64,000 nt of DNA from Rhyacophila brunnea (GCA_022495005.1 JAGYXB010001405.1:558001-622000); one strand, 5' to 3'; numbered from the stretch's first letter, positions 48,591 to 61,300 are shown. Numbers and translations are program-made. The notes: generated by a model from the letters alone, not told the origin.

Positions 48591-51139
48591 AGCCAATATA
48601 CAGGGAAATAAGACAAACCTACATAATGTACAAGATGTTTTAAACTTATAGCCATGAAAATAATATTATGTACAGTATTATGCATTATTGTTTATGTTTA
48701 TTATATTGATACAGCAAAATATTGTAGGAATTTTTGGCTGTGTTTAATATAATAATATTAATTATGTAAGTAAATCTACTTACATACAGCATGAAAGTAT
48801 GATATATTTTTTAAAGATAATTTTTTGTTTTGTATTTTTATTATAACTTCATCTTAATTTACCAATTATTTTTAATCTTAAAAGTACGTAATCTATCTTG
48901 TTAAACTTTAAATATTACTTAGTTCATTATGTATACACTTTTTGATAACTTCGACTGCAGAAAAATCTTGGATATGACCTAGTTTCGTATCACCACTACA
49001 CACACAAGAAATGGTGATCCATTCCAAGTTAATTTCATTAAAAAAGATTCATAATTTTTCTACTATTTCGTCTATTGATACGTTCAATACCTCTATTTTG
49101 GTGCACAATAATTATAGTAACTATATTTTTTGTTGCGCATTCAACTTGTCTTTTATATTTTAATTTTAATTGCTATATTGTATTTTGTTCATATTATATA
49201 TATTTAACTATACTTTATTATTATCGTACTGTATTGTTATACTTTGTAACTGTTTTTATTTGTATGTGTTTATGAATCCATTTTCATTTGTACTTGTAAC
49301 TTTATCAATTATCATTCAGGTGCGTGAGCCATTCATAAAAATAAACTAAATAATATAAGCTACGATATGGTGAATTTGAATACGTTCCATATGTTACGTA
49401 CCAAGTACGTCCATGCAACAAAATAGTAATTTATTCAACATAAAGTTAACATACATCCAATAGGTAGAGTGGGGTATTTTATGTTTTTCTAGTCCATTTA
49501 TAATATAATACAATCAATAAAAAACAATACAATTTTTGTAGGATTTTATTTTTAACTGATTTAAAAAAATACAAAAATGTGTTAAGTTTTCCTGATAGTA
49601 AGTATTCAATAATTATTGCAATTCATTCACTTAGAAAAAATTTTTAGAAAGAAAATTACTGAAATTCGTTCATGTATATTTTAGATAAAATATAATTTTA
49701 AATTTTTCACATTTCTGACGTTTAACGTAAGTACAATATATAAATATGTATACCTACCTAATATTAAAATTACTGCAAATTTATAATATGTCAATGTGCT
49801 TGTTAGGGGTAATACGGGAAAAAAACATAAAATTGAATACATCAATGTAATAGAGATCGTAAATTTGATAAAATGGCATTGAACCGAAATATTGCTCAGC
49901 AAGTGGGCTAACGGATCAACGAACTCATAAAATAAGTGAATACATTAGGTGTCTACGAATAACTAACAACTGAAACAAGTGAATGGTTTTAGGAGAAGCC
50001 GTCGTCTAAAGTGGATCAACCCTGGCTGATGATGTGATATATTATAGCATATATATGCGATATGCAAAAAAAATATTTTAACATAAAATATATATAAGTA
50101 GCGCCAAGCCTTCTTTAGGGTAAATATTCATATTAATTTAGCCCACAATAAATACAATGGAGGTATAAGATTCTTGAGTACTTTAATATCTTCTTGAATA
50201 TATTATTCTCATGCAAAGTAAAATCAAAACTTTTGTGCCATTAAAATCTTTACCTTACTTAATTTTTGTTTTAAGCTACAACATTTGCTATAGAAAACTA
50301 TCAGACAACGAACCAATACGGTTATAAAATCACTCTGTATAGAATAGTGTTCCTCTGGTAGAAGGAACTAGAAACCTAACTAGAGAGCGGGTGGGATGTG
50401 TAACTTTAGGAGTTCTTGTTGGTTGCTTTAATAATGTTGTTAGCTTGGGCACGGTTTGAGTACACGCTTAAGTTTTGCTTTTAACTACTTCCGCGCCTTC
50501 GAAATTTATACACTCTCTTATAGTTTGTCAACTTTTTTACTCTGCGCTCTACTCTGTTTGAGTTTACACTCCACTCCACTATTGATTGCACTCACCACTG
50601 CAGAAAAGACCTTGAAGATAAAATTGTATTATTCTACATTTTTATTCTTCAGTCTGATGACGTTCACTACTGAAGATAGGCGTCTTCATTTTTCTCTTAC
50701 CGCAGTGCTTTTAGCGTCCGATTTTGTGCGATTGATCCAATGATACCACTATTTTTGTGCAATATTTAAAATAAAAATCTAAATACACGTTGAAATGAAT
50801 CAACCATCGATGCATAATAACAAAAACAAAACTTTTGATAACCTAGATTCTTCGACTAGCTCTTAATTATCTTGTTAAATTAAACACTCAAGAAAAAGGA
50901 TGGCTTATTGGAACGCCGTTGGTTTATTTCTATAAATTTTAACTTATATTACTAAATTATATAATTATTTATCGTTGTTTCTATTTTTAAAGTAACAACT
51001 TTACTGCCACTATGACGTTTAATCGCTTGTTTACGTAAGGAATTGCAAATGGACGACAATAAAAAATTCGCTACCTAGGCAACGGAACAATTCTAAACTA
51101 TAATATTATACTGTATAATCGTCATGATTTCAGTGTCAT
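48591..51139. other. AT-rich stretch, nothing firmly recognised
   Basis: A patch at 50340-50720 is less AT-rich and has a 95-codon hydrophobic plus frame (50456-50743), but no known domain or repeat end. Confidence 0.45.
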
Positions 51140-51140
51140 A

Positions 51141-51216
51141 CTGTGGCGTAAAGGTAGTACATTCGGCTGATAACCGAACAATCGGTGGTTCGAATCCAAT
51201 CGGGTGCATTTTTTTT
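51141..51216 (+). tRNA. tRNA-Ile(GAT)-like sequence, probably pseudogene or SINE head
   Basis: A-box-like TGGCGTAAAGG (51144-51154). A perfect 5-bp anticodon stem TTCGG/CCGAA (51162-51166, 51174-51178) closes a 7-nt loop CTGATAA with GAT at 51169-51171. A perfect B-box GGTTCGAATCC lies at 51187-51197. The T-stem has a mismatch and the 5' side does not pair with the 3' GGGTGCA to form an acceptor stem. A run of T follows at 51209-51216. This fits a tRNA pseudogene or a tRNA-derived SINE head. Confidence 0.55.
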
Positions 51217-51880
51217 CGTGTGAAAAAATAAATTATGTGTTACATGTCACATGCCAAAAATACACTCTGATATGATTCCCAAAACGCGTTGAAAGAAATA
51301 TAACTTCAAAAATTAGACACTAAGAAAAATATTTCATTGTATCTATTAAAAATGTCGTTGTAAAAATTTATACTCACAATATTAAAATTGAATAAATCGG
51401 TAATTAATTACATACATACTTACACAATATGTGTGTACATAGATTTTTGAAAATATGTACTTTTTTATTTTAATAATACCTCTCAGAAGCACAGTATCGC
51501 ATTATCAAAATATAAAAATCACTCTGAATGGTATAGGTACTCAGTTATAACACAAATATATTATGTTGGCATTTATTTAAGAATAATTCATTTGGGATGT
51601 GTTAGTGGAGGTGCATACTTAGTTTTAATTTATTTTATGAAATAAATAAACGTGAAAGTCCAACTTTCGAAAATATGTCCCCAAAGAGTTGTGCAGTTCT
51701 TTGATCATGTATCCAGATTGTTTGGAAAGGCTCATCGCTATAAGAAATATCGAGGTTGATATGGAAGAGCGAGGTTACCTTCACCGGTGCTCCGCAATTT
51801 TTTCTCACCCACGGCACAATAAAAGTCTTCCCAGAATTCCGCGGCACACCATACGTCAGCGATTTCCAAGCTGGAAACAA

Positions 51881-52192
51881 ATGTAGCCACAGGTTTTAAA
51901 AAGCCTGGGGGCCTGGGCAAAACAGACATCACAAATTTACTCTAATAGTTTAAAAAGTCGCCTGCGGCGCTACTTTATTTCAAAACTATTAAATATTTTA
52001 AATATGCGGTTGTGCGTTGCAATCATTTGATGTGATACCTATTAGATGATTGCTATACTTTAATGTTAACTGCCGTGTATAATTTAGGAAACACTACTTC
52101 AGAACACCACACTGCTCTTAACCTCAGCGATAGGTAGGTGGGCCCGCCAAGGATCCTGACCTGAGGGCCCGCTTCAGGATGTGGGGTCCATG
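51881..52192 (-). mobile_element. Second copy of the hAT-like MITE of 29.5 kb
   Basis: On the minus strand the end CATGGACCCCACATCCTGAA is followed by GCGGGCCCTCAGGTCAGGAT and CCTACCTATCGCTGAGG, matching 29545 onward. The internal phrase GCCGCAGGCGACTTTTT matches CTACAGGCGACTTTTTC near 29797. The far end (TGTGGCTACAT) is diverged and no 8-bp duplication is evident. Confidence 0.75.
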
Positions 52193-52335
52193 ATAGAATC
52201 CATTTGTCAATGAACGCTGATGAATTTGGATTGACTACTATAGAAAAGGAAAAATTGATAATTATCATGCGATATTTCATTGAAACAAAAACCATAGTTA
52301 CAATTTTGATTGAATCGAAGTGAATAATAATATAA

Positions 52336-52503
52336 TACTTTGTCAAGAAAAGTAATGCAAGTTTCGTAACATCATATTTATGCGAAATGGGATTTTCTGC
52401 ATTAGTTTCAATGGAATCCAAATATCGATCCCGTTTAGTAGAAAAAGAGCACTTTGAGCTAATAAATAAGCACACCCAACGCATGAAAAATAAATTAATT
52501 TAA
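52336..52503 (+). pseudogene. hAT transposase C-terminus (ZBED/SCAND3-like), remnant
   Basis: In the frame ending at the TAA 52501-52503 the sequence reads F-V-T-S-Y-L-C-E-M-G-F-S-A-L-V, then S-K-Y-R-S-R-L. C-E-x-G-F-S-A-L followed by K-Y-R-x-R-L is the hAT dimerisation motif of the domesticated-transposase-like ZBED5/SCAND3 group. Only about 55 residues remain after a stop at 52333-52335. It starts about 145 bp from the MITE end at 52192. It is of a different subgroup from the hAT at 44 kb. Confidence 0.75.
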
Positions 52504-53500
52504 AAATGAATATAATATAAGTAGTAAAACTTTGTTCATTTTTATAATTAGGTTTTTCTTTAATTTTTGTACTAGTATATTAGTGAGGGACACGAAAATG
52601 AAAATATTCTCATGTTTCTTTTTCATGTATTTCGATATTATTTAAAATGAAATGCTTGATTTTTTTAAAATAAATCATTCAGTTTCATTGTTGAAATTAT
52701 TTAATGTTAGACACCTAGATAGTGAATCGAAATTATAAATACACATTCACCAATGGCAAAATAAATACACAAGGTGACACAATATAGTAAAATTAATTTC
52801 AGTTTATGTAGCAAATTGATACATTAAAAGATTTTTAAAACATTATTAGTAAATAAAAAGCTAGTTATAGGAAAATCTACAGTATAGGTTTTAATTTATA
52901 TTATGGCAGTTATGTTACATTTCGGTCAGTGTGTAGGTGGATATTAAAATTTAAATCTGTGGTCTGCACATTATTAGATGACATTTTTGAAATGTATTAT
53001 ATAACATACATTAAAAGTACATATTATAAAATTTACCCAACATCGTAGAAAATATTAACATAACATTACTTAGATTTTATAAATGCGCGAAGAAAAGAAG
53101 CATCCGTTTTAGACATGGAAAATGAATTTAAAATGGCTAATTAATCGAACAATCAATTCATAGATGAAACAATTATCTCTCTCTTCTGAATTGGTACAAT
53201 AACGTTTATAAACAAATGTATCGAAAAGTTATACTTATTTTGGCTACTTTTCCTTTTCTTTCTATGTATATTATGTATATGGAACTACTACAATTTTTTT
53301 CAATTTAAGATTTTACTATATTCTAAGTACCTAATGTAATTTTTCTTCGATTTTGTGTGATAATATACGAACCTTCATAATTACATGCTGGTTAGTTATT
53401 ACATTTTTAGAGAATTTTTATTTAAAGAAATGTTAGGCATTAAAGTCATTATGTAACTATGATAAATTACATAAGCTTGATGACATTCATGAAAAAATAT
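52504..53500. other. AT-rich stretch, nothing recognised
   Basis: TA-rich DNA without convincing features. Confidence 0.5.
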
Positions 53501-53544
53501 ACAAAGAACCGGTTTTAAGCCTCAGCCAGAATTTACCGTAGATT

Positions 53545-53751
53545 ATGAAAACTTTTATCCGAGCGAAAAGCTCGGAATTAGAGCTGGCGTTAGACTCTAT
53601 TCTAAGCAGATGTGTCGCGAAGACTAATGAAGATAAATCCATCACAGCCTTGCTGGAAGAAAGAACAAAGCTCAACGAAATAGTGAAAACTTTTAAAATT
53701 TCTGTCACGTTAATAGAGACGAATAATTTTGCCCGACGTAATGTATCTTAA
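53545..53751 (+). CDS. Unidentified 68-codon ORF, possible exon or TE remnant
   Basis: From M-K-T-F-I-R-A-K the frame is helical and charged (L-E-L-A-L-D-S-I-L-S, N-E-D-K-S-I-T-A-L-L-E-E-R-T-K-L) and less AT-driven than surrounding chance frames. I do not recognise it. An overlapping plus frame upstream (stop just before 53631) reads P-S-E-K-L-G-I-R-A-G-V-R-L-Y and is equally plausible. Both could be fragments of one decayed transposon protein. Confidence 0.25.
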   Translation: MKTFIRAKSSELELALDSILSRCVAKTNEDKSITALLEERTKLNEIVKTFKISVTLIETNNFARRNVS

Positions 53752-54339
53752 GCGATATGTCAAGGTTTTACTCAAAAAAGCAATACAACATAATATACAA
53801 TTGGTTTATCAGTCACACTTTTACATTTAAATGACCACATTCACAATTTTTTTTAGCCGTCAATAATAAATTTTTGATGTGAAGGTACAATTGTTTAATC
53901 ATAAAATTTACAAAACGGTTTTAATACAAAATTGTCATTTTCTACTACCACCTCCACATGTAACTATTATCCATTCTAGCTTCAGCTTTTATATTTTTCA
54001 TCACTTAGCAAGCGGAGTGAGAAGAACATTCAATACAATTAAGTCAAAGAAAAGAGGCAAAAACATGAACATTTGAATATGCGTAATTATTTACCTAGTA
54101 ATTATGATTTATACGAAAATCTACCCCATGAATGCTATTTTTTCTCTCAATTGGTAGAAAATTATATTGTTTTCAAGATAAATAATATCGCACTCAAATC
54201 ATAATGTATCCTAATTCTTAAGTCACAAAGATAGTATCTTATTTTCAGATCGTCTTGTAATATTCAAAACCGAATCACAAACATTCTTTAGTAAAAATGC
54301 ATAACTACATAGTTAAAATTAGAAACTACATAGTTAAAA
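53752..54339. other. AT-rich stretch, nothing recognised
   Basis: Chance frames only. Confidence 0.5.
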
Positions 54340-54415
54340 AAAAACTTAAATGGAGTTGAGATTGAACCCATATCTATCAGATGCTGGATAATTGCGTTAC
54401 TTGCCCTCTCACATG
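54340..54415 (-). repeat. Degenerate tRNA-like sequence, family 2-like
   Basis: On the minus strand: GGCAAGTAACGCAATTATCC, then CAGCATCTGATAGATATGGG, then GTTCAATCTCAACTCC (B-box-like). The core resembles those at 12.1 and 12.5 kb. A tandem pair of ACTACATAGTTAAAA lies just to its left. Confidence 0.45.
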
Positions 54416-55369
54416 AATATACCTACAATGAATGTACGCAAAACTACAAATAAGTTTCCCGGCTTGCATTAATAGTGGGTATCAATTCCACCCGGTATAA
54501 TATTTTTTCATTTTCAAATACGCATATTTCTGAATCTATCAAAGTATTGGAATATTTTTAATGACTTTTTATTATTCTAATAAAATCCAGCTAATAAAAT
54601 TTACCTATTGTAGATCTTTCTCGATAAGGCACTCATATATTAAAATCACTTATGCTAATAATGAAATAAATGATATACTTTTTATTTTACTTGTATTAAT
54701 CCCATGTCATTGCATTTTTATTAAATTATATTACAATACAAATTATTTAAAAATGACACAACACTTTTTGCGCTCCATCACCACTGTTCTTATCGTATTA
54801 ACAAAATTTCCCCTTCTTTGCATTTCAATCCCTTTCAAGCCATATTATTATTATCCCCTCCGTATTATATTTTTATATATGCTTGTACTGTATCGCTACT
54901 ATGACTTGCTTTATCTATGAAAAATACTTACGGTTTTCAAAAAATGCCATGGAGAAATGGAAACTTAATCGAATTTATTTTTACACAATATTAATATAAT
55001 TTTCGCCAGTCTTGTGTGGTGTCAAAATCAATCAAAAGTTCTGTTGTTATTCCTAAAGTGTATACTTATACACTTATATTTTCATTTACATTTCAAATTA
55101 TTTTATTTGTAATCATTACTGGTAATATCCAAATATCTAAAATAAACGTATTGTTATTATGCCATAATATATGTAAATAAACAGTCACTTTTAAAAGCAT
55201 ACAAATATTATAACCATAGAAAAAATATTATTTTTTACATTGCCTTTTAATGTGTATTTTATATGAATAGATGTAAATTTAATTCAAAACAATAATATAA
55301 TATTTACAAAATTGTTCATTAGCATTAAGTATTGTATAATTTTATTGATTAAATCTATGTTCATGAACG
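54416..55369. other. AT-rich stretch, nothing recognised
   Basis: The 119-codon frame 54561-54920 is Tyr/Ile/Leu-rich as expected for AT-rich DNA and shows no domain. Confidence 0.5.
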
Positions 55370-55456
55370 CAACGCACAGAACCGAGAGAAGTAGAAGTAG
55401 CTTGAAGAGGCTTTCATCCAGCAGTGGACAGACTTAGGCTAATGATGATGATGAAA
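55370..55456 (+). mobile_element. RTE-type non-LTR retrotransposon, extreme 3' end
   Basis: In one frame the codons give L-E-E-A-F-I-Q-Q-W-T-D-L-G, the usual last residues of an RTE ORF. They are followed by a short ATGATGATG tail (55442-55454) characteristic of RTE elements. Two stops lie just upstream in this frame. Only about 87 bp remain. Confidence 0.7.
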
Positions 55457-55539
55457 TATATTTCAAATACAAATGTCAATAATTAAAAACTAATTATTGT
55501 ACTGAAAAAAATCACTTGATACTTATAAAATATATTAGA

Positions 55540-55860
55540 ACCAGGATTTCCGTGTCCGGCTAGGGTAGTATAATTCAACCTCTAATACGGCCGGTGGCGT
55601 ACCACGTGTGGAATTCAAATAAGTGGCCCATGGAATCCGTCACGTGTGTAATTCTATTGCCCTTTCGACGTCTATTGCATTTTTTCTCGCCAAACAGAGA
55701 TACCAAAGCGTTTGACAATCTATCCACATTGAACAGCGAAATAAAGGGTCTCTTGAATCATTATTAAAAAATAGCTCACTGTCTCACGTATGGAATTGGT
55801 TAGAAAGCGCCATTAAAATGCCTTCACCATTCAATTTGAAATGAGTATTAATATATTAGT
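55540..55860. other. Lower-AT island with a pair of CACGTG boxes
   Basis: CACGTGTG(G/T)AATTC occurs twice, at 55603 and 55641 (38 bp apart), in a complex block with GGCCGGTGGCGTACC. CACGTG is the bHLH E-box. There is no ORF or transposon end. Function is inference. Confidence 0.4.
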
Positions 55861-56969
55861 TAATATTTGTTGTTGGGAATTTCGTCGTTTGGCTATTATT
55901 GCATTGCACACATATATATTTTAAGATATATTCAAGATCCAAGGCTTGGGTTATCATTAACAAGATTTTTTTATTTAAAAATAAGCGTACGATTTAGTAA
56001 ATAATATATAAAATGTGCGTTTTTGGCATACATATTTTAATTATTAATACTTATATCGTGTTGTATTTACTATTAATTTTATAGGTTATTAGTCAGACAA
56101 TCCTCATTCAATATTACAATGTTTATTTATGTAGGTATTGTCAGTATTGATTATTAGTATTGATACATATTTATCAATTTCACATAATACCTATTATCTT
56201 CCTTGTACTCTTTATAGAACTTTATCATTGAATATTTAAGCACTTTATATAATATTAAAATTATGTATTTATGTGTTGATTATAGAGATAGTTCCAGCCG
56301 CCAATATGCTTCAATCGCCAACCAAAGTAATGAAAGATGGCCTGTGATATGCTATAAGTAATTTCATAATATTTATTACGTCATCTTTTTGCGCTCTGAA
56401 CTTTTACTTTGTCGATGTCATTCAATTTGACAGTATCGAAAACCACATATGCCACTTTCTTACCAACGACACAATAATAATATGTATTTTGCGACTACGG
56501 TTTCAACTCCTTGTATATATCGATGAAGTTAGTTTTCCCAAGTTTGTTATTTTCATTCGTAAAAGTACAAAATATCATCCGGAAGACACGTACAATTTTC
56601 TGCAAAATTTTCATTTGTAAACAATATTCATTAATAAAATTATTTATAACACAAAGTTTTCCGTGACAAACTTATAATTTATAAAGTTTAGTATTCGCAG
56701 GTATCTGCAATCACCACAATTTGTATTCCGTCTTCATTTTTGTAATAAAATATTATAACAAAAATAGAATAATAAAAAGTACCTCCAACAATTAGAAATG
56801 TAAATGAAACTGTGTAAAAAACCAGATGACATTCTCTAGCTTAACCCATACGCTCTATCCAACGTAACTGGTGCGTTGCCCATCAGGTGGCCATTATATA
56901 TAATTATCATATTATTTAAATGTGATAATTAAATATTAATGAAAAGGTCCGCAGTGAATGGGAAAGTAG

Positions 56970-57437
56970 TAAAAAGGAATCTTTACTTAGCTATATATTT
57001 TCCGACTTCTACGCGGCATAAATGGAAACTCCGCCATTCTCTGTAGTATTGGCTTGTATTTCTCTGATTATTTATTTTAAAAATCGGGGGCATCCGTTGG
57101 TTGTTCTCCCAAGGTGCAGAACTAACCTGCTATTAGTAATGCCAATCGTAAGGGCAATAACTAAGTTTAATCAAATCGCTTCGGATATTGATAAATTCCA
57201 CTTGCGTGAGTTGAATTTAAGTAGACGTTGTTTTTTAAGTTTTTAAGATAGGGTCTATCAACCTAGTTCACTCTGTGCGCTGCCATGTACCTTTATTTTT
57301 CTTATTTTAATATTGTATTATTTACCTACTTAAACTACCCTGTATTTTTCACTTCCTTTATGTCATGTCGCGAACGCTTTTAATTTATAATTTGTCATGT
57401 TTATTATATATACAATATATGAATTTGAATTTACGTG
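56970..57437 (+). mobile_element. Non-LTR retrotransposon 3' end (family of 37.6 kb), forward copy
   Basis: It aligns with the minus-strand copy at 37642-38399: the coding end L-P-R-C-R-T-N-L-L-L-V-M-P-I, then F-N-Q-I-A-S, stop at 57244-57246, and a 3'UTR ending in GAATTTGAATTT. The first part is frame-broken (57022-57246 is the residual frame). It stops about 50 bp before the Helitron. Confidence 0.8.
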
Positions 57438-57486
57438 ACATAAAGCATAAAAAACCACCGTTAGATAACAGACATATATATATATA

Positions 57487-59268
57487 CTAGCTGACCCGGC
57501 AAACGTTGTTCTGCCATATAAATTATTTCTAGTGAATATTTTGGTTGTTAAATAAAAAATAACGAATGTATCGTAAGTGTGTGGGGATGGGATCTATGAC
57601 AGAAAGAGGAATGAAGCGCTGTAGACGATGACCGCCGATAAAAATAAAAAACACCAACCATTCATTTTCTCAATTCAAAATGAGTTATCATGTTCATAAT
57701 GAATGAATTATCTGTGACAGGATCTCGTTGTTTAATGTTTATGAAATATCCGTCTTGTCCCTTCCAGAAAATTTGCGGATATTGGAGAGCGTCGTATGAA
57801 CGGTGTGTGTCAGCGATGAATTCCAGATTATTGTTTCTTCTTCGAATTACGATTTCTCGCGTCGATGTGCGGTCGCCAACCATGATTCCAGCAATGTCGT
57901 CAACAACAGGCGCATTAAATCGACGCACGTGCTCTCCAGCTGGTGTTTTATCACGATTGATGGCAATAGTGTGTTGTCACTTTGCAATTCGTGCATGTGT
58001 GCTTTGAAGAATTTCAATAATTCATTGTGCTCATTCAATAGGGCGTCCAGTTTGCCGACGATGCGCCTGGCATTAGGCGAATTGAGGTTATTGTAGCCGC
58101 AACGTGCATCCGCACGATGGATGTCCTCACCACCCATGAAGTAGATTTGTAAAAAATTATGTGGTTCGTTTGGTATTGGCAGCAATGACCCTACTTTTTG
58201 GTATACTTGGCCTTTGATTTTGAACGTACAATGGAATTGTTGACCATTTGCCGCAGTATTGTGAACTTTTTCTGTTGCTCTGAACGAAGTCATTTGGAAG
58301 CATGAATTGAATGTGCGAATGGACTTCAGGAACAGGTTTGAATCTGAAACCGTGCCGATGAGCAAGCAGTTCAATGGTTCTGGTGGTATTTTAATTTCTG
58401 GTAGTTGCACTTTTCCTGATGCGCAACACATCCCGGCTGACTCATGTTTGAATTTGAGCGCATAACAATGGGGACATTCTTTATCCATAGCACCAATCAG
58501 CACTTTCGGATGAGCGGAATATTCAATATCTGGCTCGTACTCGAAGCGGGTGTAAATGCTCGAACGAAGCGGGTGTAAATGCTCCATGTACTTGTTGGCG
58601 TTGTCGGTCATTTTGCTCTGCGTGTGTTAACTACGAGCCGGCGCCCTTGGCTCCGTTCCAATTGTTGTTGTTGATTTCGTTCAGCTCGTGCCTCTTGTGA
58701 TTGAAATGCACGCAATTGCAACATGCTCACACGCACGTTTTTGTTATCTTATTGGATTTTGTTTCTTCTTTCTGCTCTACTATTTCGCATGTTTGTTGCT
58801 TTATTCATTCGACGGCCCAAATGCCCCAAAAAACGCACACAAAAATAGATAAATTAAAATAAATCGTACAAAATTTTGCACGTACTGCGTTGTGATATGC
58901 CGAATGAAATGTCAAAATGACGCGACGCTTCTCTTGAATTCTTCTCGGACGTAGCGCCATCTGTCATTCAACAACATTAATAATGTCGTTCTGTTTGAAA
59001 TACGAACGACGGTTAAATTTTTTCATACAAAAATAATAAAATCGGTATAGGTATTTTTTGATGCCAAATAATAAAAAAAATACAAAAAAAAATTGTCAAA
59101 AAAATAAAAGAAAATTTTTTCTGGATAGAGATACCCTAATCACCTAGCGGTATGAAATATACTTATTGACCTATTCTCATACCTAACAAATATACAAAAA
59201 TCGGTCGAGCCATTTTGGAGGAGTGCGACCACAATCACCGTGACACGAGATTTTTATATATATAGAGA
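57487..59268 (-). mobile_element. Internally deleted Helitron, both termini intact
   Basis: On the minus strand it starts TCTCTATATATATAAAAATC (59268 downward) and ends GGGTCAGCTAG at 57487. CTAG is the CTRR terminus, with a 6-7 bp hairpin (57498-57515) about 11 bp upstream. It sits between A and T, as Helitrons insert. At 1782 bp it encodes only the N-terminal part of the Rep/helicase protein, so it is a rolling-circle element that depends on another copy for its transposase. Confidence 0.9.
57662..58611 (-). pseudogene. Helitron Rep/helicase protein, N-terminal region, frameshifted
   Basis: The first piece (58611-57847) has a Cys cluster C-P-H-C-Y-A-L-K-F with C-C near residues 47-65, then L-P-I-P-N, F-L-Q-I-Y-F-M-G and a helical stretch. 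A frameshift near 57965 moves the matching sequence to a second frame (R-R-F-N-A-P-V, then D-A-L-Q-Y-P, I-F-W-K-G-Q-D-G-Y), ending at 57662. These blocks are the conserved start of animal Helitron helicase-like proteins. The HUH-endonuclease (Helitron_like_N) and PIF1 helicase domains are missing: the sequence jumps directly to the element's 3' end. Confidence 0.85.
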
Positions 59269-61300
59269 TATAATATATATATGATATAATATATTATAAA
59301 GATTAGTAAGTTCCAGAATGCCTTCTAAATTTGCGGTATCATTGGCATGACTATATGAGCTTCAGAACCAGGGAACTCAGAAATAATGGGAACTGAAATA
59401 CGTAACGGGTAAAGAAAAGCAGTCAACCGATCTCGAGTAAGGAAAAATACGGGATAAATTTAAACACGTATCAAGAATACGTCATACGTCGAATACTGAC
59501 AAATGCTCTCGGCTTATGCATTGACGCTCATTTAATATTGGTATATTACACACACTATTGTACGTCTATAATGCGTGGTTCATTTTCGTAGGACACTCAC
59601 ACATTCAAAACCATGCGTCAAAATTTACGGTATTAGTATATAGCCTGTCGGAATTCTATTTATTATCTGTTCTGTACCCAGAACCCAAAAGAGTATTAAT
59701 ATTAAAAAATATAGTAATCGTAAAGCACCCGACCATTGGTGGTATTTTATTTGTCAGTACTTCCTGTCAGATCAATGACTTCATTAATTTCCTATGTGTA
59801 GCATGAATTTTTCATCGCTTACTGTTATTCTGCCCATCCAAAAACTCAACGATCGACAACATATTAATGTAGTATCTGAAACAATGATTTTGAAATATAA
59901 TGTCAAAAAATAAAATAACAATGGTTGCCATTAATATAATATAGACAATGTATATAGGTACGCAAATTAGTAGAACGTAAACTTCTTTACATACAATATA
60001 TTTATGTATATGTACATAATGACAATAGGTACTATCATTATTTAGATGCTAAGACAGCAAAGATTTTTCAAGCAATAAGCGTATAATCAATATAATATAA
60101 TATAATAAAACTCGACTTACCCATTATGTTATTTTATCAGCTGTCAAATTGCAAAACCTTTTTATCAATATGGATAAAAATGTCGAACAGTTCAATATTA
60201 TGCTGACAACTACTAACTATTACATAATATTATTTTTTATTTTATTCACACCAATTAAAACTCCAAAAATATTGCACGGCTGCTTTTGTCTTGAAAATAT
60301 CATGTAGGATTGACATGAAAATGATCAAAATTAATTTTTGATACATTACAATAATAATTTTGAATGAGAATTTTGAACATCGAAGGTTTAAAAGAAAACA
60401 AAAGAAGGTCGCAAATATTTTCACTTCCATAGTATCCACTCATTTCATAGCAATTAAAAAACGAATACCTATTTCATATTCGGTCACATTCAAACTATGT
60501 TTATATGGCAATTTATTCTCAATTAAAAGAAAGTGCCATTTTTAAAAGGTATTTTTGTGTATTGATTGCTACAATCTATCGGGACAATAATTTAAATGCC
60601 AGGAGAATTTTTAAAAAGAATTTTCTATTTACTAAACATTTTTATTAAAACAATTTGAAGTTACTTAAATTTAAGAATTATTGCTTGTCTAACAAAATTT
60701 TATATAGATAAGCTAAACCAACTGCTTCAAAGAATTTTAAATTCACTACAGCAGCATATTATATCAAATTGATTGGACCTACCTGCTGGCATGTGATGGA
60801 ATTATTAGTTCAGAAGAATAACTTGGAGGCCCTCAAAAAATTTTAAATGTGTTTTATCTGTCGACTTAAGATATATTTTTATTCAGTTTTTTGGCCAATA
60901 TTACTACATATTTTAGCCAATATTACAGAACTATTCTACTACATATATCAATTTTATTTTTAATTAACAAAATATCAAATCACACATCAATTTTTTTCCG
61001 TAGGGTGTTGTCCCAGACAGCTACTGAAATTTAAAACACTTAATAAAAACAATATATTTACTTTACTATAATTATTTTCATAATATTTATAAACTAACAT
61101 ATTATAATCATAAGTATTCTATTATATCGATGATATATTTTTATATAGTATTTACTATAGTATGAATTCATAATATTATTGCTTTTAATATTTGTAAAAG
61201 TAATATTTTCCATTGTTATCAATAACCAATAACACAATATTATGCCATAATAATTATTATTTATGTATTTTTTTAAGCAAATGTTTCAGGCATTTCTTAT
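59269..61300. other. AT-rich stretch, nothing recognised
   Basis: Low-complexity DNA with chance frames; a slightly mixed patch at 59300-59530 has no domain. Confidence 0.5.

Noticed and set aside
50340..50743. Possible LTR or promoter-like patch with a hydrophobic ORF
   Set aside because: No matching second LTR, no TG...CA boundaries and no primer-binding site were found.
51635..51932. Overlapping ORFs on both strands near 51.7 kb
   Set aside because: The minus frame is less AT-driven and might be a transposon remnant, but I could not match it to a family, and three frames overlap in the same DNA.
54561..54920. 119-codon plus-strand ORF
   Set aside because: Tyr/Ile/Leu/Phe-rich composition is what random AT-rich DNA gives; no signal peptide or membrane pattern convincing enough to call.
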